A DNA stretch of 64,000 nt from Polynucleobacter sp. AP-Ainpum-60-G11 (GTDB lineage: Bacteria; Pseudomonadota; Gammaproteobacteria; Burkholderiales; Burkholderiaceae): assembly GCF_018688375.1 (NCBI RefSeq), contig NZ_CP061318.1:434001-498000 (forward strand). Direction: 5' to 3'. The position numbers were made by a program, and so were the translations under genes. This document shows positions 1-8,381 of the stretch, piece after piece. Numbering within the stretch: the stretch's first letter is position 1; each line of letters begins with the position of its first letter. Below the pieces are notes generated by a model. That model was not told the DNA's origin and searched no databases. It worked only from the letters and a program-made list of their open reading frames with translations.

Positions 1-1
1 A

Positions 2-385
2 ATTAGTTTTTATGAAAACTGGCTTGAGACAATGCTTGATTTAGAAAGGACGGACGAGTTACTAGAGTATGGAGATTTGGCAGGCATGGTGAAGAAAGAT
101 TTTCTCAAATGGTGGGGGGAGCCGCATTCTTTGATGGTTATGTTTGCTAATGATTTTGCGGCAGGGGAGCGAATACTAATAAACTACAAAGGTACTTCAT
201 TCAGAATTTTGGATGAAGATTTATATAACTATGCCCCTGATATCGTAAAGACGGAGTCGGGTGGTGAAGTTATCAATATAACGGATGGCGACTTGGCGAC
301 TAAATATTTATTTCACCTTCGCGGAGGTAGAAAATTATTCATGAGGAGTCTTGCGGCACTTCTTGGGTACTCTAAAGTATGTTGA
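2..385 (+). CDS. C-terminal part of an unrecognised protein (cut by window edge)
   Basis: The reading frame is open from base 2, so the true start lies outside the window; the first Met codon is at 32. About 128 residues are visible, without a signal peptide, membrane segment or motif I recognise. The stop TGA (383-385) overlaps the ATG of the aminotransferase gene at 379 by 7 bases, so the two are translationally coupled. It probably serves the same amino-sugar or surface-glycan pathway. That role is inferred from position only. Confidence 0.6.
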   Translation: MSFYENWLETMLDLERTDELLEYGDLAGMVKKDFLKWWGEPHSLMVMFANDFAAGERILINYKGTSFRILDEDLYNYAPDIVKTESGGEVINITDGDLATKYLFHLRGGRKLFMRSLAALLGYSKVC

Positions 386-1524
386 TACCTTTTACAAAAA
401 CAACAGTTATTGGTTCAGAGATAGGCTATGTATCTGAGGTAATTACATCGCTAAGCGGTTTAGCTGAAAACGGAAAGTTTTCAAAATTATGCACATCGCT
501 ACTAAAGCAGATGGTTGGATCAGACCACGTACTATTAACGGGCAGCTGTACCCAGGCGCTAGAAATCGTAGCGCTTCTTCTAAAGTTAAGTCCAGGGGAT
601 GAGGTGATTATGCCCTCATACACTTTTGTTAGTGCTGTAAATGCTTTTGTGATCCACGGCGCAACTCCGGTATTCATTGACGTAAACCCTTCGACCATGA
701 ATATTGATGAGCGTCAACTAGAATCAGCAATTACAAGTCGCACTAAAGCCATTATGGTGATGCACTATGGTGGGGTTGGTTGTAATATGGATGCAATAAC
801 TTCAATTGCAAAACGTTTCAATTTACCGCTCGTTGAAGATGCCGCTCAGGCACTTTCAGCAAGTTATAACAATAAGCCGCTCGGGTCTTTTGGTGATTTT
901 TCTGTATTTAGCTTCCATAATACAAAGAATTATTCCTGTGGCGAGGGCGGCGCTCTTGTAATCAATAATCAAAATCATGTCACAAGAGCAGAAATTATCA
1001 AGGATAAAGGAACTAATCGGTCACAGTTTTTGGCCGGTATGGCTGAAAAATATGAATGGGTTGATATAGGTGCATCATATGTACTTAGTGAGCTAAATGC
1101 TGCATATTTATATGCTCATTTGGAGTCCATCAAAGCAATCAATGCCGATAGAAGCCGAGCTTGGTCTAAATATAAGTCTGACTTAACTGGCCTTGAAAAA
1201 TTGGGCTTAATTGAAATGCAAAAAATACCTGAAAATTGCCTGCATAACTCACATTTGTTTTTTATTAAGTTAAGGGACTCGCTTGAAAGATCGAGGTTAA
1301 TTACATATCTTAAGGAAAGGGGGGTTACTGCCTCATTTCATTATTCGCCACTGCACACTACGGCACCTGGAAAGCTTTATGGAAGATATTTTGGATCTGA
1401 TGTCTACTCAACCAAAGAAAGTAACCGTTTGCTAAGATTGCCAATCTTCTATGGAATAAATCAGGAAGAAGTTAAATATGTTGTTGATTTAATGTACAAC
1501 TTTTTTTCTGTTGAGCGCAATTAA
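379..1524 (+). CDS. wecE: dTDP-4-amino-4,6-dideoxygalactose transaminase (WecE/RffA type)
   Basis: This is a DegT/DnrJ/EryC1-family PLP enzyme of 381 aa. It aligns by eye over its whole length with WecE: N-terminal PF-K pocket, SCT motif near residue 56, PGDEVIMPSYTFVS near 72-85, the PLP aspartate in VEDAAQ (D154), and the Schiff-base lysine in SFHNTKNY (K183). WecE transfers an amino group from glutamate to the 4-keto sugar nucleotide to make dTDP-Fuc4N, a precursor for surface polysaccharide or protein glycans. The start ATG overlaps the end of the upstream gene. Which glycan it supplies (O-antigen, enterobacterial-type antigen or flagellin sugar) cannot be told here. Confidence 0.9.
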   Translation: MLIPFTKTTVIGSEIGYVSEVITSLSGLAENGKFSKLCTSLLKQMVGSDHVLLTGSCTQALEIVALLLKLSPGDEVIMPSYTFVSAVNAFVIHGATPVFIDVNPSTMNIDERQLESAITSRTKAIMVMHYGGVGCNMDAITSIAKRFNLPLVEDAAQALSASYNNKPLGSFGDFSVFSFHNTKNYSCGEGGALVINNQNHVTRAEIIKDKGTNRSQFLAGMAEKYEWVDIGASYVLSELNAAYLYAHLESIKAINADRSRAWSKYKSDLTGLEKLGLIEMQKIPENCLHNSHLFFIKLRDSLERSRLITYLKERGVTASFHYSPLHTTAPGKLYGRYFGSDVYSTKESNRLLRLPIFYGINQEEVKYVVDLMYNFFSVERN

Positions 1525-1578
1525 GGACTCAGAACCGAAGTAATTTTTTCAGAATATTGATGGGTTATTTTTATGAGA

Positions 1579-3630
1579 CTAAGTCGATTCACCCAATACA
1601 AATCTCAAATCTTTTTGAATTTCTTTCAATACTGCACCCCAGTCGCCCATTTTGTTTTGTCTGTATAGCTTTAAAGATGGATACCAGGGGCTATCAGTCC
1701 TACCTGAAAGCCAACGCCAGTCTGCAATAAAGGGCAACAATACTAAAGTCGGTTTTCCAAGTGCGCCCGCTAGATGAACGGTTGTATTATCTATCGAGAT
1801 AACAAGATCGCAGGCTTCAATCAATGCTCCCAAACCCAACATATCATCATAGATATTGATAGAGGATTCGATAATGTTAATTCCCAAAGAATCTCTAATA
1901 TCAATTATTTCATTTGATGTATCTCCATATTGGAGATTGATAAACTGAATATTATCTAGCGTGATCCCTCGGATCAAGTCTACTAATTCAATCGATCGAC
2001 TTGCGCCGGAGCTCTTCGCAAGGCTGCGCCAGCTAATCCCAATTTTCAGTTTTTCTTTAGCTTGTTTTAATTCAATTTCCTGTTTTACATGGTTAATTGC
2101 ATCCAATGGAATATCAAGATATTTAATGGGCTGAGGAATGGTATCGACCTCTGTATGAAATGCAAGGGGCAGTGACATCAGTGGACATTGATAGTCAAAT
2201 GATGGTAATGGGTCTCCACTTAAAATAAACTCATCAAAACCTTGCGCTCCTTGGATCAAAGGGGCTATCTTTTTGGGCGCCTCCAGAATAACGTAGGCCC
2301 CAAGTTTATTCAGCAACTCAAGATATCGACAAAACTGAATGATGTCTCCAAGTCCTTGTTCGGCATACACGAGAATTTTCTTTCCTATGAGCGGTTCTTT
2401 GCCGAGCCATAGTGGCTGTGAAAAAGTTCGTGCGGTGCCTCGCGCTTTATTTTTCCAGCCCCATTCATAGCCTTGCCAACCAGCTTTGAAATTTCCCATT
2501 AATAAGTGCGCTAAAGATAAATTCCAATTTGCGTCAGCATAGTTGGGAGAGATGTTAATGGCTTTATTGTAGTCAGCCAAAGCTTCATTTAATCGACCTA
2601 ATGCTTGTAAGGTAACACCTCGATTCGAGTAAGCATCGGTAAAATTGGCCTTGATGGAGATAGCTTTGTCAAAGTCAGTCAAAGCCTCATTTAAGCGACC
2701 TAGTGCTAGTAATGTTACGCCACGATTGCAGTGAGCCCCCGCTGAATTAGGATTGATGCTGATTGCTTTATTTGTATTGAGCAAAGCCTCCTCTAGGCGT
2801 CCTTGCGCTCTTAGTGCATCCCCCCGGTTGGAATGGGCATCTGCAAAATTAGGATTGATGCTAATGGCCTTGTCATAACTTAGTAAAGCTTCATCTAGGC
2901 GCCCCAGTTCTTTTAATGCATTACCCAAATTAGAGTGGGCTTTTGCATTGTTAGGATTGATGCTAATGGCCTTGTCATAACTTAGTAAAGCTTCATCTAG
3001 GCGCCCCAGTTCTTTTAATGCATTACCCAAATTAGAGTGTGCATCTGCAAAATTAGGATTGATGCTAATGGCCTTGTCATAACTTAGTAAAGCTTCATCT
3101 AGGCGCCCCAGTTCTTTTAATGCATTACCCAAATTAGAGTGTGCATCTGCAAAATTGGGATTGATGCTAATGGCCTTTTCATAGCTGAGCAAAGCCTCAT
3201 CTAAGCGAGTAAGAATTTGTAAGGTGACTCCACGATTAGAATAGGCACCCACAAAATTAGGATTGATGCTAATGGCCTTGTCATAACTTAGTAAAGCTTC
3301 ATCTAGGCGCCCCAGTTCTTTTAATGCATTACCCAAATTAGAGTGTGCATCTGCAAAATTGGGATTAATTTTTAATGCCTTGGATAAAACATCAAAAGCT
3401 TTTGTAAATTGATGAGTCATTAAAAATAGCACCCCCAAGATATGTAGCGCATCAAAATAGTTTGGTTGTGTTTTTAAAATTGACTCTAACCTAATACGCG
3501 CCTCGTCATAATGACAGGAATGGATTAACGCTAAGCTTTCGTTTATTAAATCTGCAGATTTTTCTTGATGCGGCATTGCTCTATTGAGAGAATGCAATTT
3601 TCTGGAGGGAATAGTTGGGCGGCGAGACAT
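1579..3630 (-). CDS. TPR-repeat protein with C-terminal GT-B (GT9/OGT-like) glycosyltransferase domain
   Basis: 683 aa. Residues of roughly 25-400 are tandem 34-residue TPR units; the core (phrases such as LGNALKELGRLDEALLSYDK) is almost perfectly repeated. From about 405 onward comes a GT-B-like domain with an EQGLGDIIQFCRYL segment and a heptosyltransferase-like HLAGALGKPTLVLLP motif near residue 635. Proteins of this build (TPR plus GT9- or OGT-like domain) are often encoded beside flagellin genes and modify flagellin or other surface proteins. It lies about 2.2 kb from fliC, on the opposite strand, with two methyltransferase genes between. Flagellin as the substrate is an inference from position. 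No signal peptide, so it is probably cytoplasmic. Confidence 0.8.
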   Translation of the reverse strand: MSRRPTIPSRKLHSLNRAMPHQEKSADLINESLALIHSCHYDEARIRLESILKTQPNYFDALHILGVLFLMTHQFTKAFDVLSKALKINPNFADAHSNLGNALKELGRLDEALLSYDKAISINPNFVGAYSNRGVTLQILTRLDEALLSYEKAISINPNFADAHSNLGNALKELGRLDEALLSYDKAISINPNFADAHSNLGNALKELGRLDEALLSYDKAISINPNNAKAHSNLGNALKELGRLDEALLSYDKAISINPNFADAHSNRGDALRAQGRLEEALLNTNKAISINPNSAGAHCNRGVTLLALGRLNEALTDFDKAISIKANFTDAYSNRGVTLQALGRLNEALADYNKAINISPNYADANWNLSLAHLLMGNFKAGWQGYEWGWKNKARGTARTFSQPLWLGKEPLIGKKILVYAEQGLGDIIQFCRYLELLNKLGAYVILEAPKKIAPLIQGAQGFDEFILSGDPLPSFDYQCPLMSLPLAFHTEVDTIPQPIKYLDIPLDAINHVKQEIELKQAKEKLKIGISWRSLAKSSGASRSIELVDLIRGITLDNIQFINLQYGDTSNEIIDIRDSLGINIIESSINIYDDMLGLGALIEACDLVISIDNTTVHLAGALGKPTLVLLPFIADWRWLSGRTDSPWYPSLKLYRQNKMGDWGAVLKEIQKDLRFVLGEST
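2850..3360 (-). repeat. Tandem 102-bp near-identical coding repeats (five units)
   Basis: The phrase aggattgatgctaatgg recurs at 2851, 2953, 3055, 3157 (one base changed) and 3259, exactly 102 bp apart, equal to one 34-aa TPR unit. Several units are nearly identical over their full length at the DNA level, including synonymous positions. This indicates recent unit duplication or homogenisation. Copy number is likely to vary between strains by recombination or slippage. Confidence 0.95.
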
Positions 3631-3864
3631 TAATTAATTTTAGCAATAAAGACTTGGCCGCAGAATTCAAGGTGTTTATGACAGAGTGCTTAAAGCTTCT
3701 GGTAGCACTAATTCATCTTGCCAGATGATCTGTCATCTATTGTCAAGTAGCTACAGTAATCGTTTGTCCGCAAGACTGGCTATGAAATGGGCATTCTTTT
3801 TTAAATAGTTGAGTTAAGTGTAATTTTCTGGGGCTGCATTTGATGGTAAGAGTATTTTGAATGC

Positions 3865-4656
3865 TTATATAAAACTCATGCTAACAACACCATTTTTATT
3901 ATTAAGAATCCTTGAGGCTCCAAGCATACAATCGGGAACTTCAATAAATGGAGCATCAATTTCGGCAAGGAATAGATCCATTGCCTTATAAATAGGACTA
4001 TCTACTTTAGCCATCAGCAAGTCAGACCAATTTCTTTGATTAATTGCTAGAGGCCTCCATTTAGTGGCCTTAGTAAATTTTGCGCAAGCCTCTAAAACAC
4101 CGAGATTCTGTCTGTGACCAGCATCTGAGAAGCAGCAATCATTCATTTGAATAATTGCATTTTCAGAGCAAAAATCGGAATAAATCATCAGATCGTTAAA
4201 AACATACTCATATTGATGATTCCCATCAATGTACATATAGTCGATGCATTTGGCCCCTAGGTGGCCTTTTAATTCCTCGTGAGCAGCAAGCGAATCCGCC
4301 CTGATTACTTTTACATTATTCAAGCCTTCAAAGTTGGCAAGAGTTTGTTGGTACAGGGAGTCAAATGTCTGCTGACTTTCTGGATCGCCACCATAATAGC
4401 GCTTGTATAAATCAGCCTGAAGCATGTCAACCCATTTTGGTACTGGTTCAAAAGGGTAATAAGATTTGCGCAGGAGTGATGCCGACCATCCATCAATTAA
4501 ATACATAAAGTTGGGGGAAAGTTTGTCGTATATCAACCGTGCGTTCTTACCATTATAAACGCCAAGCTCCATGGCTATAGGCTCAATATTGAGCATCTGA
4601 AATACGAGGCTAGTGATGCCATAAAAATGATGACGATCAATATTTAGAATTTTCAT
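3865..4656 (-). CDS. Class I SAM-dependent methyltransferase (Methyltransf_24-like)
   Basis: 263 aa, soluble. The SAM-binding motif I reads AMELGVYNGKNA (about 28-39), and a later YIDGNHQYE motif (142-150) is typical of the Methyltransf_24 group, which often acts on sugars or glycopeptide-type substrates. It sits downstream, on the same strand, of a second methyltransferase gene 51 bp away. Together with the glycosyltransferase gene the pair forms a minus-strand group between the glycan genes and fliC. A role in methylating a surface or flagellin glycan is inferred; the substrate is unknown. Confidence 0.75.
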   Translation of the reverse strand: MKILNIDRHHFYGITSLVFQMLNIEPIAMELGVYNGKNARLIYDKLSPNFMYLIDGWSASLLRKSYYPFEPVPKWVDMLQADLYKRYYGGDPESQQTFDSLYQQTLANFEGLNNVKVIRADSLAAHEELKGHLGAKCIDYMYIDGNHQYEYVFNDLMIYSDFCSENAIIQMNDCCFSDAGHRQNLGVLEACAKFTKATKWRPLAINQRNWSDLLMAKVDSPIYKAMDLFLAEIDAPFIEVPDCMLGASRILNNKNGVVSMSFI

Positions 4657-4707
4657 GTAAGTTTCAGTGTAAGCGTGTTTATTGAGGTTGAATATTTCTT
4701 TGAATAA

Positions 4708-5331
4708 CTACTTAAAACGTTTATAAAGATGAAACGTTAGGCGGATATCGCGATTAATATTCCAAGGCTCGCAATCATATCGCTGGTAGGGTAATTTTAA
4801 GATGTTCGTCAAAAAGAAATTTTCCGCCAGCATGCCCGTAACATACTCCTCAGGTTCGCGGTTAAAAATAGGCGGATTGCCTTCACGCCGCCAGCGCCTG
4901 TCCATCAGTTCAGCAATAAGCACTGCATCTGATGAACTAGAGAGTAGTTTTAAAAAACGTCCAAGCTCATTATCGGGAATGTGGAAAGCGGTGCAATATG
5001 CCAATGTTAAGTCCGACTTGGGCAATGATTCCCATGGTTTTATTAAATTGAGGTTGTAGTTGGGGAATCGGCTTTTTCCGTGTGCAATCGCCTTTGGGTT
5101 AATGTCGAAGCCTTGATATTTGTCTGGGGCAAAGGTTGAGCAAAGCCTTCCATACCCACAGCCAATCTCCACAACACTCATTTCAGAGGGGATAAGCTGG
5201 CGAAGTACGCCTAGCAAATCAAACCCCTCCGGAAATTCTGAGCCAGTATTTGGAATTATGTAATCAAGTCCCGCGTTTTCCCAAAAGGATGCAAGGGACT
5301 CAACACTAGGGCTTAGATCGTCAATAGACAT
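4708..5331 (-). CDS. Class I SAM-dependent methyltransferase
   Basis: About 207 aa from the ATG at 5331; an upstream in-frame TTG at 5379 would add 16 residues, but ATG is the more usual start. The glycine-rich SAM motif reads VVEIGCGYGRL, followed by an acidic motif in YQGFDIN, and the fold then runs through LTLAYCTAFHIPD. This is a UbiE/Methyltransf_11/12-like core with a short C-terminal segment containing REPEEYVTGM. It is the first gene of the minus-strand group that faces away from fliC. The substrate is unknown; neighbouring glycosyltransferase and aminotransferase genes suggest a sugar. Confidence 0.7.
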   Translation of the reverse strand: MSIDDLSPSVESLASFWENAGLDYIIPNTGSEFPEGFDLLGVLRQLIPSEMSVVEIGCGYGRLCSTFAPDKYQGFDINPKAIAHGKSRFPNYNLNLIKPWESLPKSDLTLAYCTAFHIPDNELGRFLKLLSSSSDAVLIAELMDRRWRREGNPPIFNREPEEYVTGMLAENFFLTNILKLPYQRYDCEPWNINRDIRLTFHLYKRFK

Positions 5332-5699
5332 AAGACTCTTTTCTTTGGTTAGTGAATTTGCATTGATAATGCCGCTCAATATGGTTTTATAGAAATAATA
5401 CAGTTAGGAACACAATTTTCTAATAACCGCAGTTTTTCATGCCTAAGCCCATGTTCAAAATTCTGCATTGATGCATTTGATGGGTGTTTGGGCCTGTATT
5501 GATTGGTTGCCGGTAAGAATTTGCCCTTTCAGCACCCCATAATTACCTATTCCGAATTGCACTCCTATGTTGCTGGTCCTATCGAATTGTAGTAATCATC
5601 TTGTATTGATTTAGGTCTGGGGAATTTAAAAATATTCAATAAAAACAATGACTTATAAAATTCCTAGGGGTAGATAACAAAAAAAGAATGAACTTGTCC
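5332..5699. other. Intergenic region between methyltransferase and flagellin genes
   Basis: This AT-rich stretch, continuous with the fliC promoter and leader (5700-5792), holds no ORF with gene-like features on either strand. I see no sigma-54 site with correct spacing and no strong hairpin. It should contain the promoter of the divergent methyltransferase gene, but I cannot place it. Confidence 0.6.
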
Positions 5700-5726
5700 T
5701 AAACACATGGGTTCACATGTCCGTAA
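5700..5726 (+). promoter_or_regulatory. Probable FliA (sigma-28) promoter of fliC
   Basis: TAAA at 5700-5703 is followed after 15 bases by GTCCGTAA (5719-5726). The FliA consensus is TAAA-N15-GCCGATAA, so spacing is exact and the -10 box is a variant. The same element (TAAACA...TCCGTAATC) occurs upstream of the carbonic anhydrase gene at 27469-27495, which supports it as a real site. Transcription would start near 5733, leaving a leader of about 60 bases with AGGAG before the ATG. Confidence 0.6.
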
Positions 5727-5792
5727 TCAGAATTACAGGGGAAAACAAAACCATGTTGGCTTGTCCCTCAACCGATTATTAGGAGATTTTCA

Positions 5793-7817
5793 ATGTCTAC
5801 CGTTATTAACACCAACCTGGCCTCTTTGTTTGCTCAAAACAGCCTTTCTAACGCCCAAAACAATTTGGCAACCTCTGTCCAACGCTTGTCATCTGGCTTG
5901 CGTATTAATAGTGCAAAAGATGATGCCGCAGGTTTGACAATTTCACAAAATATGCAAAGCCAAATTAATGGCACAAATCAATCAATTCGCAATTTGAGCG
6001 ATGCGACTAACTTATTGCAAGTAGCTGATTCATCTTTGTCAACAGTACAAGATATGATTCTTCGCTTAAAGCAATTAGCGACACAAGGTTATGATGGTTC
6101 CTTGTCCACTAGCCAAAAGTTAAACATTGTTCAAGAAATGAAAGATCTCAATAATGAGATCAATGCAACTGCACAACGCACCCAATTTAATGGTATTAAT
6201 TTGTTAACTAGTGGCGCAAGTGTTGACTTGGTAAATTCTGATATTAAATCTGGCAACACAGTATCAAATACTGCAATTGCACCGATGTATACAGTTTCAA
6301 CCAACTTGGCTTACTATGACGCTCTAAACGGATCTGCAGCCACAAAAACTTTGGGCGACGCTGCCTATACTGGTACTACTGCTTCTACATTCACCCTGAC
6401 ACTTGATTCAAGCAAGCTTCAGAGCACTCCTGGGTCATATACATTAACTAGTAATGGCGCTAATTTGACTTTGGCGGGTACTATTGATGGTAAAACTACA
6501 TCCCAGACTATCGCTCTTAGCGACACTTCAGGTAACGTAGTAAATGGTGTAACTCAAACCCAAGCACAAGAGATTAACTTTAGTAACTTTGGTGTTTCCA
6601 TTCATGTAAATCAAACTGTTGATGCTGGTAAGACTGAAACTGGGGCGCAGTTAGCCTCCTCCATTATTACTAAGGCGGGCGGTACAGCAACTGTAGTAGG
6701 CTCAACTGTGGCCGGTAGTTTGATCGTTGGCGGTAAGTCAGGAACTGTTACTAATGTGAACTTATCTGGTACTGCTCCAGGTACATATACATTGAGCTAC
6801 ACAAAAGATGCGGGTGCCCTATATAGCTTAGACACAACTGGAATGACAGACAAGCTAACCACTGCAGCAGTATCGGCAAGTCATGCCTATACTGGTGTAA
6901 CGGTTACTGATGGTGCTGGACATTCAGCTACAGTAACAGTAACTACTGGTACAACAGCATCTGATATTGCATCGATCACTATTACTTCTGGTGGTACTGG
7001 ATTTGCTGGTGATGCAACACTTACTATTGCAGCTGCATGGGATGGTACTAGCGCAAGCGCGATTACTGGAATTAAGGTTGATACATTAACAAACCTAACT
7101 ACGCATAATGCATTGACCTTGTCTGGAACAATTAATGGCGTAACAACTACAGAGTCAGTTAACTTATCGGATAATGCTGCTAACGCAGTTGAATCTATTA
7201 ACTTTAGCTCCTTTGGCGTATCAATGGATGTGAAGAGCTTCCAGCATCAGAATGCCGATCAAATTGGCTATCAGTTAGCGCATATGAATAGCAACTCGAA
7301 CGGCACCGCCGGTCAGATAGTTGTAACTCAAGGTGCTGATAGCGCATTGAAATTCCAAAGTGGTGCAAATTCTGACGCGTTTATTCAGATCAATACATTG
7401 AACATCCAAACTGGAACAACTGGTTATACTGCTGGTTCATCAAGCGAAATGATCGCCCTTGGAAGCCGAATCAGTCAGTCTGGTGCTGGTAATTTAGGTG
7501 CGTTGGGTTTAAATGATTCGATTGATACATGGCAAACAGCGTTTAAAAATGCCGCTGCCGCTGTTGACACTGCACTTGATTATATTTCTACGCAGCGCGC
7601 AACATTTGGTTCACAAATGAATCGATTGAGCTACATCTCGACTAACTTAACAGCTCAAAGCACGAATTTGCAGAATTCACGTTCCGCAATCATTGACACA
7701 GACTTCGCTTCTGAAACTGCTAAATTGACTAAGGGTCAAATCATGCAGCAGGCTGCAACAGCGATGTTGGCGCAAGCAAATCAAATGCCAAACGTCATCT
7801 TGTCATTGCTGAAGTAA
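5793..7817 (+). CDS. fliC: Flagellin FliC
   Basis: 674 aa. The conserved D0/D1 N-terminus (MSTVINTNLASLFAQN, RLSSGLRINSAKDDAAG) and C-terminus (RSAIIDTDFASETAKLTKG, ending NVILSLLK) flank a long variable Ser/Thr/Gly-rich centre of about residues 145-570. That makes it larger than a typical ~500-aa flagellin. The centre holds two copies of a beta-rich module ending in INFSxFGVS (about 6420-6670 and 7100-7290), also present in FlgK. An AGGAG Shine-Dalgarno lies 8 bases before the ATG. It is monocistronic: a FliA-type promoter precedes it and a strong terminator follows. The Ser/Thr-rich surface domain is a plausible glycosylation target for the nearby transferase. Confidence 0.97.
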   Translation: MSTVINTNLASLFAQNSLSNAQNNLATSVQRLSSGLRINSAKDDAAGLTISQNMQSQINGTNQSIRNLSDATNLLQVADSSLSTVQDMILRLKQLATQGYDGSLSTSQKLNIVQEMKDLNNEINATAQRTQFNGINLLTSGASVDLVNSDIKSGNTVSNTAIAPMYTVSTNLAYYDALNGSAATKTLGDAAYTGTTASTFTLTLDSSKLQSTPGSYTLTSNGANLTLAGTIDGKTTSQTIALSDTSGNVVNGVTQTQAQEINFSNFGVSIHVNQTVDAGKTETGAQLASSIITKAGGTATVVGSTVAGSLIVGGKSGTVTNVNLSGTAPGTYTLSYTKDAGALYSLDTTGMTDKLTTAAVSASHAYTGVTVTDGAGHSATVTVTTGTTASDIASITITSGGTGFAGDATLTIAAAWDGTSASAITGIKVDTLTNLTTHNALTLSGTINGVTTTESVNLSDNAANAVESINFSSFGVSMDVKSFQHQNADQIGYQLAHMNSNSNGTAGQIVVTQGADSALKFQSGANSDAFIQINTLNIQTGTTGYTAGSSSEMIALGSRISQSGAGNLGALGLNDSIDTWQTAFKNAAAAVDTALDYISTQRATFGSQMNRLSYISTNLTAQSTNLQNSRSAIIDTDFASETAKLTKGQIMQQAATAMLAQANQMPNVILSLLK

Positions 7818-7833
7818 ATTTAAAGTAACCAAT

Positions 7834-7866
7834 AAAACCTAAGGTGCTAACCCACCTTAGGTTTTA
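7834..7866 (+). terminator. Rho-independent terminator after fliC
   Basis: A 13-bp perfect stem (AAAACCTAAGGTG at 7834-7846, CACCTTAGGTTTT at 7853-7865) encloses a 6-base loop and ends in a T-run. The symmetric A/T tracts could make it bidirectional. Confidence 0.9.
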
Positions 7867-7887
7867 GTCCTTGAGGGGAAAATTAAT

Positions 7888-8274
7888 ATGAGCACAGTTA
7901 ACGCAGGAAGTGCCGTAGCTAGTTCTACGGTTATGCCAGAAAGCCACTTTGTTCCGCAGATTAAGCATGGTTCATCTGATGCCGAGGTTGTGGCAAAAGT
8001 TGCCGCAACAGTTATTAAGCCGTCTAGTATTGAAAGTACAAGTCAGCCATCACGTGATGTGGTGGCCAAGGCAGCCGCTGATTTGCAAAATTTTGTTCAA
8101 TCAATGGGTCGAAATTTAAGTTTTTCTGTGGATGAAACAACTGGCTACCATGTTGTTCGGGTTGTAAACCCCAATACTGGTGAATTAGTGCGCCAATTGC
8201 CTTCTGAAGAGTTGTTAAAGATTTCCCGAGATTTTCAGCGTTTAAATAACGTACTCGTTAGTCAAAGAGCGTAG
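7888..8274 (+). CDS. flaG: FlaG-family protein
   Basis: 128 aa. A disordered N-terminal half is followed by the FlaG domain (about 55-128) with LSFSVDETTGYHVVRVVN and GELVRQLPSEELL. FlaG proteins affect filament length or flagellin assembly in polar flagellates. It lies between fliC and fliD, as in Pseudomonas and Vibrio. It starts 22 bases after the fliC terminator with GAGGGG upstream of the ATG. Its promoter is not visible, so it may depend on read-through from fliC. Confidence 0.88.
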   Translation: MSTVNAGSAVASSTVMPESHFVPQIKHGSSDAEVVAKVAATVIKPSSIESTSQPSRDVVAKAAADLQNFVQSMGRNLSFSVDETTGYHVVRVVNPNTGELVRQLPSEELLKISRDFQRLNNVLVSQRA

Positions 8275-8306
8275 TTTTGTCAAAAGATATGTATGCTGGA
8301 GAAATC

Positions 8307-8323
8307 TGGCATACATATTGCAT
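8307..8323 (+). promoter_or_regulatory. Sigma-54 promoter of the fliD operon
   Basis: The sequence TGGCATACATATTGCAT has the invariant GG (8308-8309) and GC (8320-8321) separated by 10 bases, matching TGGCACG-N4-TTGCA well. It lies 58 bp upstream of fliD. A short inverted repeat, GTATGC (8291-8296) and GCATAC (8309-8314), overlaps the -24 element. The cognate activator is probably FlrC, encoded at 12081-13571. Confidence 0.85.
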
Positions 8324-8381
8324 ATATTGATGTAAGTATTTTGCTTATTTTTATTATCTGAACTGGGATTAAGCTTGCATC

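Noticed and set aside
2850..3360. CRISPR-like array
   Set aside because: The repeats are 102-bp in-frame coding units of TPRs with no spacers between them.
5707..5937. 76-aa ORF over the fliC leader and start
   Set aside because: It overlaps the fliC promoter, Shine-Dalgarno and conserved N-terminus in another frame; no protein features.
8291..8314. Terminator after flaG
   Set aside because: The inverted repeat is only six bases per arm with no T-run, and it overlaps the sigma-54 promoter of fliD.
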